DNA of 49,281 nucleotides from Cyclobacteriaceae bacterium (lineage in GTDB: Bacteria; Bacteroidota; Bacteroidia; Cytophagales; Cyclobacteriaceae): contig CANGYY010000020.1 in NCBI GenBank assembly GCA_947458585.1, positions 1 to 49,281 of the forward strand. Reading direction: 5' to 3'. The position numbers were made by a program, and so were the translations under genes. The notes beneath the pieces were generated by a model. It was given only the letters and a program-made list of their open reading frames with translations, was not told the origin of the DNA and ran no database searches. This document shows positions 23,132 to 32,175 of the stretch, in pieces (the stretch's first letter is position 1; the number at the start of each line of letters is the position of its first letter).

Positions 23132-25951
23132 ATGCCTAAAGATTCGAGCATCAAACACGTATTAATCATTGGTTCAGGTCCTATCGTCATTGGGCAAGCA
23201 TGTGAATTCGATTATTCGGGTTCCCAGGCCTCCAGATCCCTTCGGGAAGAGGGGATTACCGTCACGCTGATCAACTCCAATCCGGCGACGATCATGACGG
23301 ATCCAGTGACCGCCGATCACGTGTATTTGCTACCTCTGGAGAAAAAATCCATTCGTAAAATTCTAACCGATCACCCCGATATCGATGCGGTCCTTCCGAC
23401 CATGGGTGGCCAGACAGCCTTGAACCTGGCCATCGACTGCGACAAAGCAGGAATTTGGAAAAATTTCGGAGTCAAGATGATTGGGGTAGATATCGAAGCC
23501 ATCGACACGGCTGAAAATAGAGAAAAGTTTAAGGCTTTGATGGAGAAAATTGGGGTGGGTGTCTGCAAAGGAGACACTGCCACTTCCATGCTGCAAGGCA
23601 AAGAAATCGCCCAAGAAATTGGGTTCCCACTGATCATCCGTGCTTCCTATACTTTAGGAGGAGCCGGGGGTGCCTTTGTAGAGAAAGCAGAGGACTTTGA
23701 ACATTACCTTTCCGCAGGTCTACAAGCATCCCCAGTACATGAAGTGCTCATTGAGCAAAGCATCATGGGTTGGAAGGAATACGAGTTGGAGGTGATGCGT
23801 GACAACATTGGCAACATGATTGTCATCTGTTCCATCGAAAATTTTGACCCCATGGGGGTGCATACAGGTGACTCTATCACGGTCGCTCCTGCGATGACCC
23901 TACCGGATACCGTGTACCAGCGCATGCGTAACTATGCCATCACGATGATGAATAGCATAGGCAATTTTGCTGGAGGCTGTAACGTACAGTTTGCGGTCAG
24001 TCCAGACAACCAAACCATCATCGGCATCGAGATCAACCCACGGGTATCTCGTTCCTCTGCCTTAGCCTCCAAAGCCACCGGATATCCCATTGCAAAAGTG
24101 GCGGCGAAGTTGGCCATCGGCTACAACTTGGATGAATTGTCTAATTCCATCACCGGTACTACTTCGGCCTATTTTGAGCCTTCGATTGATTACGTAATCG
24201 TCAAGATCCCTCGTTGGAACTTTGACAAGTTCAAAGGCGCCGATCGTAAACTCGGACTTTCCATGAAGGCCGTAGGGGAAGTGATGGGTATCGGGCGCAA
24301 TTTTCAAGAAGCCTTGCAAAAGGCCTGTCAGTCCCTCGAAATTAAACGAAACGGCCTAGGTGCCGATGGCAAAGAACTCAAAGACCAGGCTCAAATCCTC
24401 TACTCTTTGGCCAATCCAAGTTGGAACAGATTGTTTCACGTCTATGACGCCTTCAAATTAGGCATCTCTTTCCGGACCATTCACGATTTGACCAAAATTG
24501 ACAAGTGGTTTTTGAAGCAAATCGAAGAATTGATTCACTTGGAAGCAGAGATTAGCAAGTACAAGCTCAATACCATTCCTCGTGAGTTGATGGATGAAGC
24601 CAAGAAAAAAGGCTATGCAGATCGTCAAATCGCCCATTTGCTAGATTGCCTTGAAAGCGATGTGTTTCACAAGCGCTACCAGGAAATGGGAATCAAGCGA
24701 GTGTACAAGTTGGTGGATACCTGTGCGGCTGAGTTTGCTGCGCAAACTCCCTACTATTACTCCACTTTTGGAGAGGAAAACGAATCCATTCGCAGCGAGA
24801 AAAAGAAAGTGGTAGTCCTAGGCTCCGGCCCCAATCGTGTGGGTCAGGGCATTGAATTTGACTATTCTTGCGTGCATGGGGTCTTGGCGGCGAAGGAATG
24901 CGGCTACGAAACCATCATGATCAACTGCAACCCGGAGACGGTATCCACGGATCCGGATGTGGCCGATAAGCTTTATTTTGAGCCGGTATTCTGGGAGCAT
25001 ATCTACGAAATCATCCTTCAGGAAAATCCAGTAGGGGTAATTGTACAACTTGGAGGTCAAACGGCCTTGAAATTGGCGGAAAAGCTTTCCAAGTATGGCA
25101 TCAAAATCATCGGAACGAGCTACGAGGCCCTAGATTTGGCTGAAGATAGAGGCCTATTCTCTACGCTTTTGAAGGAAAATAACGTGCCTTACCCTGAGTT
25201 TGGTACCATTCACAATACCGATGAAGCACTCGAGCTGTGCAAGACGATCGGATTCCCATTGCTGGTAAGACCTAGCTACGTGCTTGGTGGACAGGGGATG
25301 AAAATTGTAATCAACGAAAAAGAGTTGGAAGAGCATGTGGTCAACGTACTTCGCGACATTCCAAACAACGAGATCCTACTGGATCATTTCTTGGAAGGGG
25401 CGATAGAAGCGGAAGCCGATGCGATTTGCGATGGAGAAAATGTCTACATCATCGGGATTATGCAGCACATTGAGCCAGCGGGGATTCACTCTGGCGACTC
25501 TTATGCGGTATTGCCTCCGTACAACTTGGGGGATTTGGTCATTCGGCAAATCGAAACCTACACTAAGAAAATTGCCCTTGCATTAAGAACTGTGGGCTTG
25601 ATCAATATTCAGTTTGCCATCAAAAATGACAAGGTATATGTAATCGAAGCGAATCCTCGGGCTTCCCGAACCGTTCCTTTCATTTGCAAGGCCTACCAAG
25701 AACCTTACGTGAACTATGCCGTAAAAGTAATGCTGGGAGAGAAGAAGGTAACCGACTTCGCTTTCAAGCCAGTGAAGAAAGGGTATGCCATCAAGGAGCC
25801 GGTATTCTCTTTCCATAAATTTCCCAATGTCAACAAGGAGCTTGGCCCTGAGATGAAGTCTACCGGTGAAGCCATTTACTTTATTGACGATTTGATGGAT
25901 GATTATTTCTTAAAAATTTACGCTGAGCGAAACATTTACTTAAGTAAGTAG
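23132..25951 (+). CDS. carB: Carbamoyl-phosphate synthase large subunit, lacking the C-terminal MGS domain
   Basis: CarB makes carbamoyl phosphate for arginine and pyrimidines from bicarbonate, ammonia and two ATP. The 939-aa protein contains two homologous carboxyphosphate/carbamate halves: IGSGPIVIGQACEFDYSG near the start and its twin LGSGPNRVGQGIEFDYSC near residue 567. Each half has ATP-grasp motifs (ASYTLGGAGG, PSYVLGGQGM; EINPRVSRSSALASKATGYP, EANPRASRTVPFICKAY). The protein ends just after GPEMKSTGEA, where E. coli CarB continues with a roughly 135-residue MGS-like allosteric domain. The stop is clean and no remnant follows, so this is a natural short form. carA is not adjacent. Confidence 0.95.
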   Translation: MPKDSSIKHVLIIGSGPIVIGQACEFDYSGSQASRSLREEGITVTLINSNPATIMTDPVTADHVYLLPLEKKSIRKILTDHPDIDAVLPTMGGQTALNLAIDCDKAGIWKNFGVKMIGVDIEAIDTAENREKFKALMEKIGVGVCKGDTATSMLQGKEIAQEIGFPLIIRASYTLGGAGGAFVEKAEDFEHYLSAGLQASPVHEVLIEQSIMGWKEYELEVMRDNIGNMIVICSIENFDPMGVHTGDSITVAPAMTLPDTVYQRMRNYAITMMNSIGNFAGGCNVQFAVSPDNQTIIGIEINPRVSRSSALASKATGYPIAKVAAKLAIGYNLDELSNSITGTTSAYFEPSIDYVIVKIPRWNFDKFKGADRKLGLSMKAVGEVMGIGRNFQEALQKACQSLEIKRNGLGADGKELKDQAQILYSLANPSWNRLFHVYDAFKLGISFRTIHDLTKIDKWFLKQIEELIHLEAEISKYKLNTIPRELMDEAKKKGYADRQIAHLLDCLESDVFHKRYQEMGIKRVYKLVDTCAAEFAAQTPYYYSTFGEENESIRSEKKKVVVLGSGPNRVGQGIEFDYSCVHGVLAAKECGYETIMINCNPETVSTDPDVADKLYFEPVFWEHIYEIILQENPVGVIVQLGGQTALKLAEKLSKYGIKIIGTSYEALDLAEDRGLFSTLLKENNVPYPEFGTIHNTDEALELCKTIGFPLLVRPSYVLGGQGMKIVINEKELEEHVVNVLRDIPNNEILLDHFLEGAIEAEADAICDGENVYIIGIMQHIEPAGIHSGDSYAVLPPYNLGDLVIRQIETYTKKIALALRTVGLINIQFAIKNDKVYVIEANPRASRTVPFICKAYQEPYVNYAVKVMLGEKKVTDFAFKPVKKGYAIKEPVFSFHKFPNVNKELGPEMKSTGEAIYFIDDLMDDYFLKIYAERNIYLSK

Positions 25952-25974
25952 TGATGCTCTTAACTAAATAAATC

Positions 25975-26241
25975 TTGGGTACCGCTTTTAAAATTCTAAT
26001 TATTCTTCTTGGTGTAGGCTGGCTTTTGGGACAGCTGCTCCGCTACTTCCTGCGGTCTAAGCTGGCACAATTGGCCCGAAGAGTCAATGAGGCTGCCATG
26101 GATCAGCAGCGTGCGCAGCAGCAGGCACAGCGACCTAGGGATGGGGTAAACGTGGATTTCATCCCAAAAAAATCTCCTCAAAAAATGAAGAAAGACCTAG
26201 AAGGTGGAGAATACGTAGACTACGAAGAAGTGAAGGATTGA
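25975..26241 (+). CDS. DUF4834 family membrane-anchored protein
   Basis: An 88-aa protein with one N-terminal membrane segment (about residues 5-27) and a charged cytoplasmic tail ending GGEYVDYEEVK, the recognisable end of DUF4834. Only TTG at 25975 can serve as start, because an in-frame stop lies two codons upstream. It begins 23 bp after carB and is probably co-transcribed. Its stop codon lies within the loop of the following terminator. Function is unknown. Confidence 0.75.
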   Translation: MGTAFKILIILLGVGWLLGQLLRYFLRSKLAQLARRVNEAAMDQQRAQQQAQRPRDGVNVDFIPKKSPQKMKKDLEGGEYVDYEEVKD

Positions 26242-26256
26242 CCTTCACTTTTTTTA
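26228..26256 (+). terminator. Terminator overlapping the DUF4834 stop codon
   Basis: AAGTGAAGG (26228-26236) pairs with CCTTCACTT (26242-26250) around the loop ATTGA, followed by T residues to 26256. The TGA stop (26239-26241) sits in the loop and the stem encodes the last residues. It separates carB-DUF4834 from the convergent methyltransferase gene. Confidence 0.8.
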
Positions 26257-27441
26257 TTGGACTCGTTTACACCAGTACAACTTGAAACCAGTGGCCGTCT
26301 GGGTTCCGATTAAAAAATCCTCCCCGCCATCCTTTAAACCTAATTTTTTCTTGAGTTCCTCGGCACCAGTCACGTAGTTGCGGCAGATTACATTGGCCTT
26401 TCCTGAAGGGAATAGGGCTTTGATCTCCTGCTTTTTTGGACTGATTTCTTGAAGCACTTCAAAGACTCGGCCTGGAATGCCTGGATTAAAGTTTTCGCTA
26501 GTATAGAGGTGACTGTTTCGTTCCAATTTTTTGAGTCCAAATCGCTCACCAAATAGGTTAAATGCACCCGCTTTGAGGATTCCTGCTAGGGGCTCAATCA
26601 GGTACTTGCCTGCTTCAGCAAATTGGGATTGTACTCGTTCCTCATCCCTCGGCTCAAACTCAAAAGGGGGCAATCCACTTTCGAGATTAATTACTGAAAT
26701 CATTCTTGATGCTCCTTCGTTGGCTTTATCCCAATGCAAAAGGAGTTCCTTGACTTCGTTTCTAACCGATACCACCGTGATTTTTTGGAGGTCTGGTAGT
26801 TCTGTCCAGGCTTGAGTTAGGTCCAACATCGGTGAGGCCTTGAGTAGAATCGAATCAGATTTACTTTGCAATAGGGGCCAGGCGTCCACGATATTTGGTT
26901 CGCAATCCTGCAGCTTGTACAATTTCTGGTTTCCCGTCCCCCGACGGGCAGGGTCTGCATAAATCAAATCAAAGCGCTGTGCTGTTTTCTCCAAAAAATT
27001 CAATCCATCGCCCTCCACAAAATCGAACTTGCCAGGGTTTAAGGCGCATAAGTTGTGCTTCGATACCTGGAAAAGTTCGGCTTGCTGTTCACAATACACC
27101 CCTTTTTCAAATCCCTGACTGAGGTGATAGCAATCCACCCCAAAACCCCCAGTGAGGTCGATCATCCAGCCACCGCTGCGGCCTGCGGACTTGAAGGCGG
27201 CGGTTTGCTCGGAGGAACATTGTTCGACCGAGATACTGGCAGGGAAAAGGAGGTCTAAATTTTTAGACCAGGTAGGCAATTTTTTGGATGTTTTTTGCCG
27301 TGCGGCGATTTGCTGTACGGCTGTTTTTAGGTCAAAAGCAACTTTTCCCTGGTACTTAAAAAGTAAAAGTGCAGGATCTTCTTCGAGATGATCCTGCACA
27401 AATTGATTGAATTCGGCGCTATTGAACCCGCTGAGGTTCAT
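26254..27441 (-). CDS. Class I SAM-dependent methyltransferase with THUMP-like domain
   Basis: A 395-aa protein. The SAM-binding motif I is MIDLTGGFGVDCYHLS (about residue 93), and a catalytic-region DLIYADPARRG follows (about 158). The C-terminal third, ending FLIGTQTATGFKLYWCKRV, matches the THUMP-like domain. Proteins of this architecture are thought to modify RNA, but the target is not known. Its ATG overlaps the asd stop codon by one base (TAATG), so translation is coupled to asd. No functional link between the two is evident. Confidence 0.82.
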   Translation of the reverse strand: MNLSGFNSAEFNQFVQDHLEEDPALLLFKYQGKVAFDLKTAVQQIAARQKTSKKLPTWSKNLDLLFPASISVEQCSSEQTAAFKSAGRSGGWMIDLTGGFGVDCYHLSQGFEKGVYCEQQAELFQVSKHNLCALNPGKFDFVEGDGLNFLEKTAQRFDLIYADPARRGTGNQKLYKLQDCEPNIVDAWPLLQSKSDSILLKASPMLDLTQAWTELPDLQKITVVSVRNEVKELLLHWDKANEGASRMISVINLESGLPPFEFEPRDEERVQSQFAEAGKYLIEPLAGILKAGAFNLFGERFGLKKLERNSHLYTSENFNPGIPGRVFEVLQEISPKKQEIKALFPSGKANVICRNYVTGAEELKKKLGLKDGGEDFLIGTQTATGFKLYWCKRVQ

Positions 27442-28430
27442 TAGGCCAATTTATTTTTCAAAAGGTATTCTGCAATCTGCACTGCATTGGTGGCGGCACC
27501 TTTTCGGAGATTATCTGCTACGATCCACATATTGAGCGTATTGGGTTGGGACTCGTCTCGGCGTAGTCTTCCCACAAACACCTCATCCTTTTTGTGGGAA
27601 GTGATCGGCATGGGGTAGATAAAGTTAGCTGGATCGTCTTGAACGATGATGCCAGGGGCATTTTCAAGTAGGCTTCTCACCTCTGCCAAGTCAAAATCTT
27701 GTTTGAACTCCACATTTACTGCCTCTGAGTGTCCGCCCATGGTTGGGATACGAACTGTCGTGGAGGTCACTTGAATGGAGTCGTCGCTGAAGATTTTCTT
27801 GGTCTCGTTGATCATCTTCATTTCTTCCTTGGTGTAGCCGTTGGGTTGGAACAGGTCGATATGTGGAAGAACATTGAGGTCAATTTTGTGTGGATAGACC
27901 ATCTCAGGGGTTTTCCCTTCGCGTTCGGCCATCATTTGATCCACTGCGGCTTTGCCGGTGCCGGTCACGGACTGGTAGGTAGAGACCACGATGCGTTTGA
28001 TGCCGTAGCGCTGCCGTAGTGGCTCTAGGGCCAGGACCATCTGTATGGTGGAGCAGTTGGGATTGGCGATGATTTTATCGGCTGGGCCGATTTCTTTGGC
28101 ATTGATTTCAGGAACGACTAATTTTTTGCTAGGATCCATGCGCCAGGCAGAGGAATTGTCGATAACAATAGTTCCTACGGCAGCAAATTTGGGGGCCCAT
28201 TCCAAGGAAGTGCTTCCTCCAGCAGAGAAAATGGCAATGTCCGGTTTGGCGGCAACACCTTCTTCTAAGTCCATGATCACGTGATTTTTGCCGTTGTAGG
28301 CGATCTCTTTTCCTTTGGATCTAGCGGATGCTACAAGGAGGAGTTCGGTGTAAGGAAATTGATGCTCTTGAAGCACTTCCAAAATTTCGGTGCCTACTAG
28401 TCCAGTGGCACCTACGACGGCAAGTTTCAT
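27441..28430 (-). CDS. asd: Aspartate-semialdehyde dehydrogenase
   Basis: Reduces aspartyl phosphate to aspartate semialdehyde, the step after aspartate kinase. The 329-aa protein begins MKLAVVGATGLVG (Rossmann loop). The catalytic cysteine is Cys126 in ANPNCSTIQM, and the substrate-binding region VSTYQSVTGTGKAAVDQM and the IPTMGGHSEAVNVEF histidine block follow. An in-frame extension of 10 codons exists upstream, but ATG at 28430 is the correct start by comparison with the family. It is the first gene of an operon with the THUMP-like methyltransferase. A TATTTTTG -7 box on the minus strand lies at 28460-28467, without a well-spaced -33. Confidence 0.95.
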   Translation of the reverse strand: MKLAVVGATGLVGTEILEVLQEHQFPYTELLLVASARSKGKEIAYNGKNHVIMDLEEGVAAKPDIAIFSAGGSTSLEWAPKFAAVGTIVIDNSSAWRMDPSKKLVVPEINAKEIGPADKIIANPNCSTIQMVLALEPLRQRYGIKRIVVSTYQSVTGTGKAAVDQMMAEREGKTPEMVYPHKIDLNVLPHIDLFQPNGYTKEEMKMINETKKIFSDDSIQVTSTTVRIPTMGGHSEAVNVEFKQDFDLAEVRSLLENAPGIIVQDDPANFIYPMPITSHKKDEVFVGRLRRDESQPNTLNMWIVADNLRKGAATNAVQIAEYLLKNKLA

Positions 28431-28568
28431 GGGAAATCGGGTTGTTGGTTTTGAGTTCACAAAAATACGGATTCATGTTTCAATAAACGGGCTCAAGGGA
28501 AACATTTTTACCGCGTCTAGGTTTTCAAAAATTCTGATTATCTTCCCTTACTTTTTAAACTTTTAGCC

Positions 28569-31085
28569 ATGAATCATTTTTTTAGAATAGCAGGATTCCT
28601 GCTAGGCCTTCACTTCCATCTCTTCTTTCCTTCAGCATTGGCTCAACATCAAGATTTTGAGGGTTCTTTTTCTAGTGTATCCTATCCACAGTCCTTCTTA
28701 CCGGGATGGTATGCCAATGAGTTTAGGAGTACTTCTTCCCGAATTTTTCGACTCCCTACGGGAGGCATCAATGGATCAGCTGCTTTGGCCATTCAGCCCA
28801 TCAGTACCTTTACTGGGCGAGTTTGGGTGCGACTTCAACCCAAAGGAATGAACAATCCACGGATTGTATTTTGGGCGAAAACTCTTAGAAATGGAGCTGG
28901 AACGCGTTCTGCGCAAGTGTATGCTTCCTGGGCTTCAACTTTGGAAGGGAATTACCAAGAACGGATGCCTGTGGGTGATGTCAATCAATTTCCCAATGCC
29001 ACGACGGCCTTCCATCAGGTGGATTTGGAAGTACCTGCTTCATTCGTCGGCCTGGAGGAAGTGTTTTTGAGTTTGGAAGTGGGGATAGGTTCGGGTACAG
29101 GTAGCGCAGCACGATGGGTGATGGATGAATTTCGTTTGGAAGATCGGGTAGTGGATGAGGTCTCTCCTCGGGTGGAACAAGTCAAAGGCTTTGGGCCAAA
29201 GGAGTTGCTGGTTACCTTTTCTGAGCCTGTAGACCCTGTTTTTTCCAGATTACCGCTGGCCTACGCTTTGGAAGGCAAGGGGCCTTTGGAGACGCGTAGA
29301 TTGGCGGACTCCGTGTTGGTGTTGGCATTTGATGAGGCTTTGCTAGAAGAAAAGGAGTACAGACTTCTTGTGCAACAAGTGCCAGACCTGCAGGGCAATT
29401 TTTTGGCCGACACCTTGATCAAGTTTAAGTATACCGACCCCATCCTTTATGGATCCAAATCCCTAGTCATCAACGAAGTGATGGCTGCCCCTCGACAAGA
29501 TCAGGACTTACCTTTTGTAGAATATGTGGAGTTGATGAATCCTTTGAATAAAGAATTGCGCTTGGATGGAATCGTCTTTTCTACGTCCACATCTCAGGTG
29601 GTATTGCCACCCTATTGGATTGGTCCTGGAGAATGGGTGATCTTGTGTCCCAGTTTACAAGCAGTACTGCTACGGCCTTATGGAAAGGTGTTGCCTATCG
29701 AAGGTTGGCCTGTGCTCTCCAATTCTGGAACTACTCTTCGCTTGCAAGCCCCTTCGGGTGTATTGATCGACCAGTTGACTTACAGTACGGCTACTTGGGG
29801 AGGAATTGAGTTTGCGAATGGGGGATACAGTTTGGAATTACCGGATCCTTTTTTTCGCTGTGAGGGAACGTCCTTATTGGCGTCTTCTATCGATCCTAGA
29901 CGGGGCACTCCTGGGGCTCAAAACTCAAATTTTAAGCGTCAAGAAGATCCAGGCCCTCTTCGGGTGGAGGCAAGTTGGTTTACAGATTCCAAAAAGGTTT
30001 TTGTTGCGATAAATCAAGCGATACTTCCAAAAATTGGGATTGCTCCATTTGTGTTTGCTCCTGAATTGGCTATTGATTCCAGTTGGGTATTTGCTTCAGG
30101 GAAACGAATTGGGTTGTCCCTACAGGTTCCCGCTAAAAGTAGCCTTCCCTATCAGTTGAAGGCTTCAGCCTTGGAATCCTGTGTGGGCGAGTTGGAAGGA
30201 TTTGAAACCTCGCTGATTTTAGGGGAGGAACCAGCGCCTGGCGAACTGATTATAAATGAGGTCTTGGCGGATCCTAGGCCTGGAGACCCCAAGTTTGTGG
30301 AAATCCACAATACCAGTTCCCAGAAATACCTTTCCTTGAATGGATGGTCACTGGCCAACCTTGAGGGAAAAGGACAGCCGCAACAAGTCCGAGTTTTTGG
30401 AGAGGAGGGCCAAATTATACCACCCCAAGGATATTTGGCCCTTAGCACAGCTCCTGAGCGCTTGCGTATCACCTATCCGCAGTCTGCTGCAGGGAATTTG
30501 ATGCAGGTGAATGGGCTTCCAAGTTTACCTATTGGTGAAGGTACGGTTTTACTGCTTTCACCAGATGGTCAGGTGATTGAATCTCTTTCTTATCAGGAAG
30601 CTTGGCATCATCCCTTGCTCCATACGAGTAAAGGCGTGTCCTTGGAGCGTATTGCTCCTTTTTCCACAGCAACTGATTCTGGAAATTGGCAATCGGCATC
30701 AAGTGCTGCCGATTATGGTACCCCTGGAAGAAAGAATTCTACGGTAGTGCGTGCCGATATCGAAGGAGAAATCCTGAAGGTAGATCCCCAGGTTTTTGAT
30801 CCAGAAGGGAGCAGTGGTCCCAATTTTGTAACCATACAGTACTCCTTAGAGCAGGCGGGATGGGTGGGAAGTTTTACCATCTATTCGGCTGCAGGAAGAG
30901 AAGTGATCCTGCTGGGGCAACAGCAAATTTTGGGGACCTCAGGGGTGTATTCTTGGTCGGGAACAGATGCTGCTGGAAGTAGGGTTCGGCCAGGATATTA
31001 TGTGTTGGTTGCACAACTCTTCGATTTGAGTGGCCGCTTAAAGGTGGTCAAAAAGACATTTGTGGTGGCTTCTCAATTGAATTAG
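28569..31085 (+). CDS. Secreted lamin-tail domain protein
   Basis: An 838-aa exported protein with a signal peptide cleaved near ALA-QHQDF (residue about 25). A jelly-roll-like N-terminal region comes first. A bacterial Ig-like Big_5 type segment follows (VSPRVEQVKGFGPKELLVTFSEPVD...). Two lamin-tail domains come next (LVINEVMAAPRQDQDLPFVEYVEL about residue 298, and ELIINEVLADPRPGDPKFVEIHN about 558). The C-terminal YSWSGTDAAGSRVRPGYYVLVAQLFD segment is a FlgD-like Ig domain that can act as a secretion-type tail. Surface or extracellular location is likely; lamin-tail domains often accompany nucleases or adhesins, but no catalytic domain is visible here. Monocistronic. Confidence 0.82.
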   Translation: MNHFFRIAGFLLGLHFHLFFPSALAQHQDFEGSFSSVSYPQSFLPGWYANEFRSTSSRIFRLPTGGINGSAALAIQPISTFTGRVWVRLQPKGMNNPRIVFWAKTLRNGAGTRSAQVYASWASTLEGNYQERMPVGDVNQFPNATTAFHQVDLEVPASFVGLEEVFLSLEVGIGSGTGSAARWVMDEFRLEDRVVDEVSPRVEQVKGFGPKELLVTFSEPVDPVFSRLPLAYALEGKGPLETRRLADSVLVLAFDEALLEEKEYRLLVQQVPDLQGNFLADTLIKFKYTDPILYGSKSLVINEVMAAPRQDQDLPFVEYVELMNPLNKELRLDGIVFSTSTSQVVLPPYWIGPGEWVILCPSLQAVLLRPYGKVLPIEGWPVLSNSGTTLRLQAPSGVLIDQLTYSTATWGGIEFANGGYSLELPDPFFRCEGTSLLASSIDPRRGTPGAQNSNFKRQEDPGPLRVEASWFTDSKKVFVAINQAILPKIGIAPFVFAPELAIDSSWVFASGKRIGLSLQVPAKSSLPYQLKASALESCVGELEGFETSLILGEEPAPGELIINEVLADPRPGDPKFVEIHNTSSQKYLSLNGWSLANLEGKGQPQQVRVFGEEGQIIPPQGYLALSTAPERLRITYPQSAAGNLMQVNGLPSLPIGEGTVLLLSPDGQVIESLSYQEAWHHPLLHTSKGVSLERIAPFSTATDSGNWQSASSAADYGTPGRKNSTVVRADIEGEILKVDPQVFDPEGSSGPNFVTIQYSLEQAGWVGSFTIYSAAGREVILLGQQQILGTSGVYSWSGTDAAGSRVRPGYYVLVAQLFDLSGRLKVVKKTFVVASQLN

Positions 31086-31228
31086 AACTCTAAGAAAAAT
31101 GTGAAAAATTCAAAGGTTGAAGGGATATTTATAATCCTTTCTTTGTTTTGGTTTTCAAAAAGACTGCTGTATTTTAGGGAATTGTTTTTTAAACTAGTCC
31201 CACAAGTGAACCCCTAATTAGGAATTGT

Positions 31229-31612
31229 ATGAGTAAGGAAGAAAAAACCGCGTATTCCAGAGATGAGCTCAAGGAATTTGAAGAAATCATTCTTCAGAAA
31301 TTAGCCTTGGCAAAAGAAGAGCTTCACTCGCTTAAGGAGACCATGAGTAAAAAGAACGACAGTGGGACGGATCATACTTCTTCCACCTCTAAGCTTTTGG
31401 AAGATGGGGCGGATACTTTGGAACGTGAAAGTTTGAATCAATTGGCGGCAAGACAGCAAAAGTTTGTCATCAATCTGGAGAATGCCTTGATTCGAATTAA
31501 AAATGGAACCTATGGAGTTTGTGTGGATACAGGCAAGCTGATTTCAAAGGAAAGATTAAAGGCTGTGCCACACACCATGCATTCCATTGAGGCGAAGTTG
31601 GCCAAAAAGTAG
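31229..31612 (+). CDS. TraR/DksA-family protein with degenerate zinc finger
   Basis: A 127-aa protein with an N-terminal coiled coil (about residues 10-90), then the DksA-like C-terminal region IKNGTYGVCVDTGKLISKERLKAVPHTMHSIEAK. DksA proteins bind the RNA polymerase secondary channel and modulate promoters with ppGpp. Only one of the four zinc cysteines remains, a state I recall as common in Bacteroidota members. Whether it still binds polymerase is unproven. The stop is 2 bp from the scpB start, so the two are co-transcribed. A weak TTG-N19-TATTTTAG promoter-like pair lies at 31148-31177. Confidence 0.85.
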   Translation: MSKEEKTAYSRDELKEFEEIILQKLALAKEELHSLKETMSKKNDSGTDHTSSTSKLLEDGADTLERESLNQLAARQQKFVINLENALIRIKNGTYGVCVDTGKLISKERLKAVPHTMHSIEAKLAKK

Positions 31613-31614
31613 GT

Positions 31615-32175
31615 GTGGACTTCCTTCATCGCCATATAGAAGCCTTGATTTTTTGTGCTCCTGAACCACTTGGGCTGGGGGAAATCGTGTCTTGTTTGAG
31701 TGAAATGTTTGGTGCAGATGTGCCTTCGAAAGATGTGGGAGCAGCTTTGGTAGAACTTTGTCTCAAATATGAAAGTGAGGAATACTCGTTTGCCTTAGAA
31801 AAACTGGGGGGAGGGTATCAATTTTTGACCAAGCCTGCTTACCAGCCTAGTATTCAAATTTTATTGCGTCAGCATTCCCAAAAAAGGCTTTCGACAGCTC
31901 AGTTAGAGACTTTGTCCATTATTGCGTACAAGCAGCCAATTACCAAAGGTGAAGTGGAGCAGATTCGCGGGGTTGCCTGTGATTATTCTCTCCAAAAGTT
32001 ATTGGAAAAAGAATTGGTGGAGATCAAAGGAAAATCCGACGGGGTAGGGAGACCTTTAATTTATGGGACTTCCCAAAAGTTTATGGATTATTTTGGAATC
32101 AATTCCTTGCAAGATTTGCCGCAACCCAAGGATTTTTCGCAGCCAGAGCATCAAATTGGGGAAGAAAGAGATTAG
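31615..32175 (+). CDS. scpB: Segregation and condensation protein B
   Basis: ScpB is the winged-helix kleisin-partner subunit of the SMC-ScpA-ScpB condensin. The 186-aa protein shows the family pattern: IEALIFCAPEPLGLGEI at the start, then LSTAQLETLSIIAYKQPITKGEVEQIRGV and LLEKELVEIKGKSDGVGRPLIYGTS, the two winged helices. The GTG start at 31615 follows the DksA-like gene by two bases. scpA is not in the window. Its stop overlaps the convergent SprT-like gene's stop by two bases. Confidence 0.92.
   Translation: MDFLHRHIEALIFCAPEPLGLGEIVSCLSEMFGADVPSKDVGAALVELCLKYESEEYSFALEKLGGGYQFLTKPAYQPSIQILLRQHSQKRLSTAQLETLSIIAYKQPITKGEVEQIRGVACDYSLQKLLEKELVEIKGKSDGVGRPLIYGTSQKFMDYFGINSLQDLPQPKDFSQPEHQIGEERD

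Noticed and set aside
26254..27441. A THUMP-domain tRNA methyltransferase with known target.
   Set aside because: Only a THUMP-like C-terminal domain is visible; assigning a specific RNA target would be invention.
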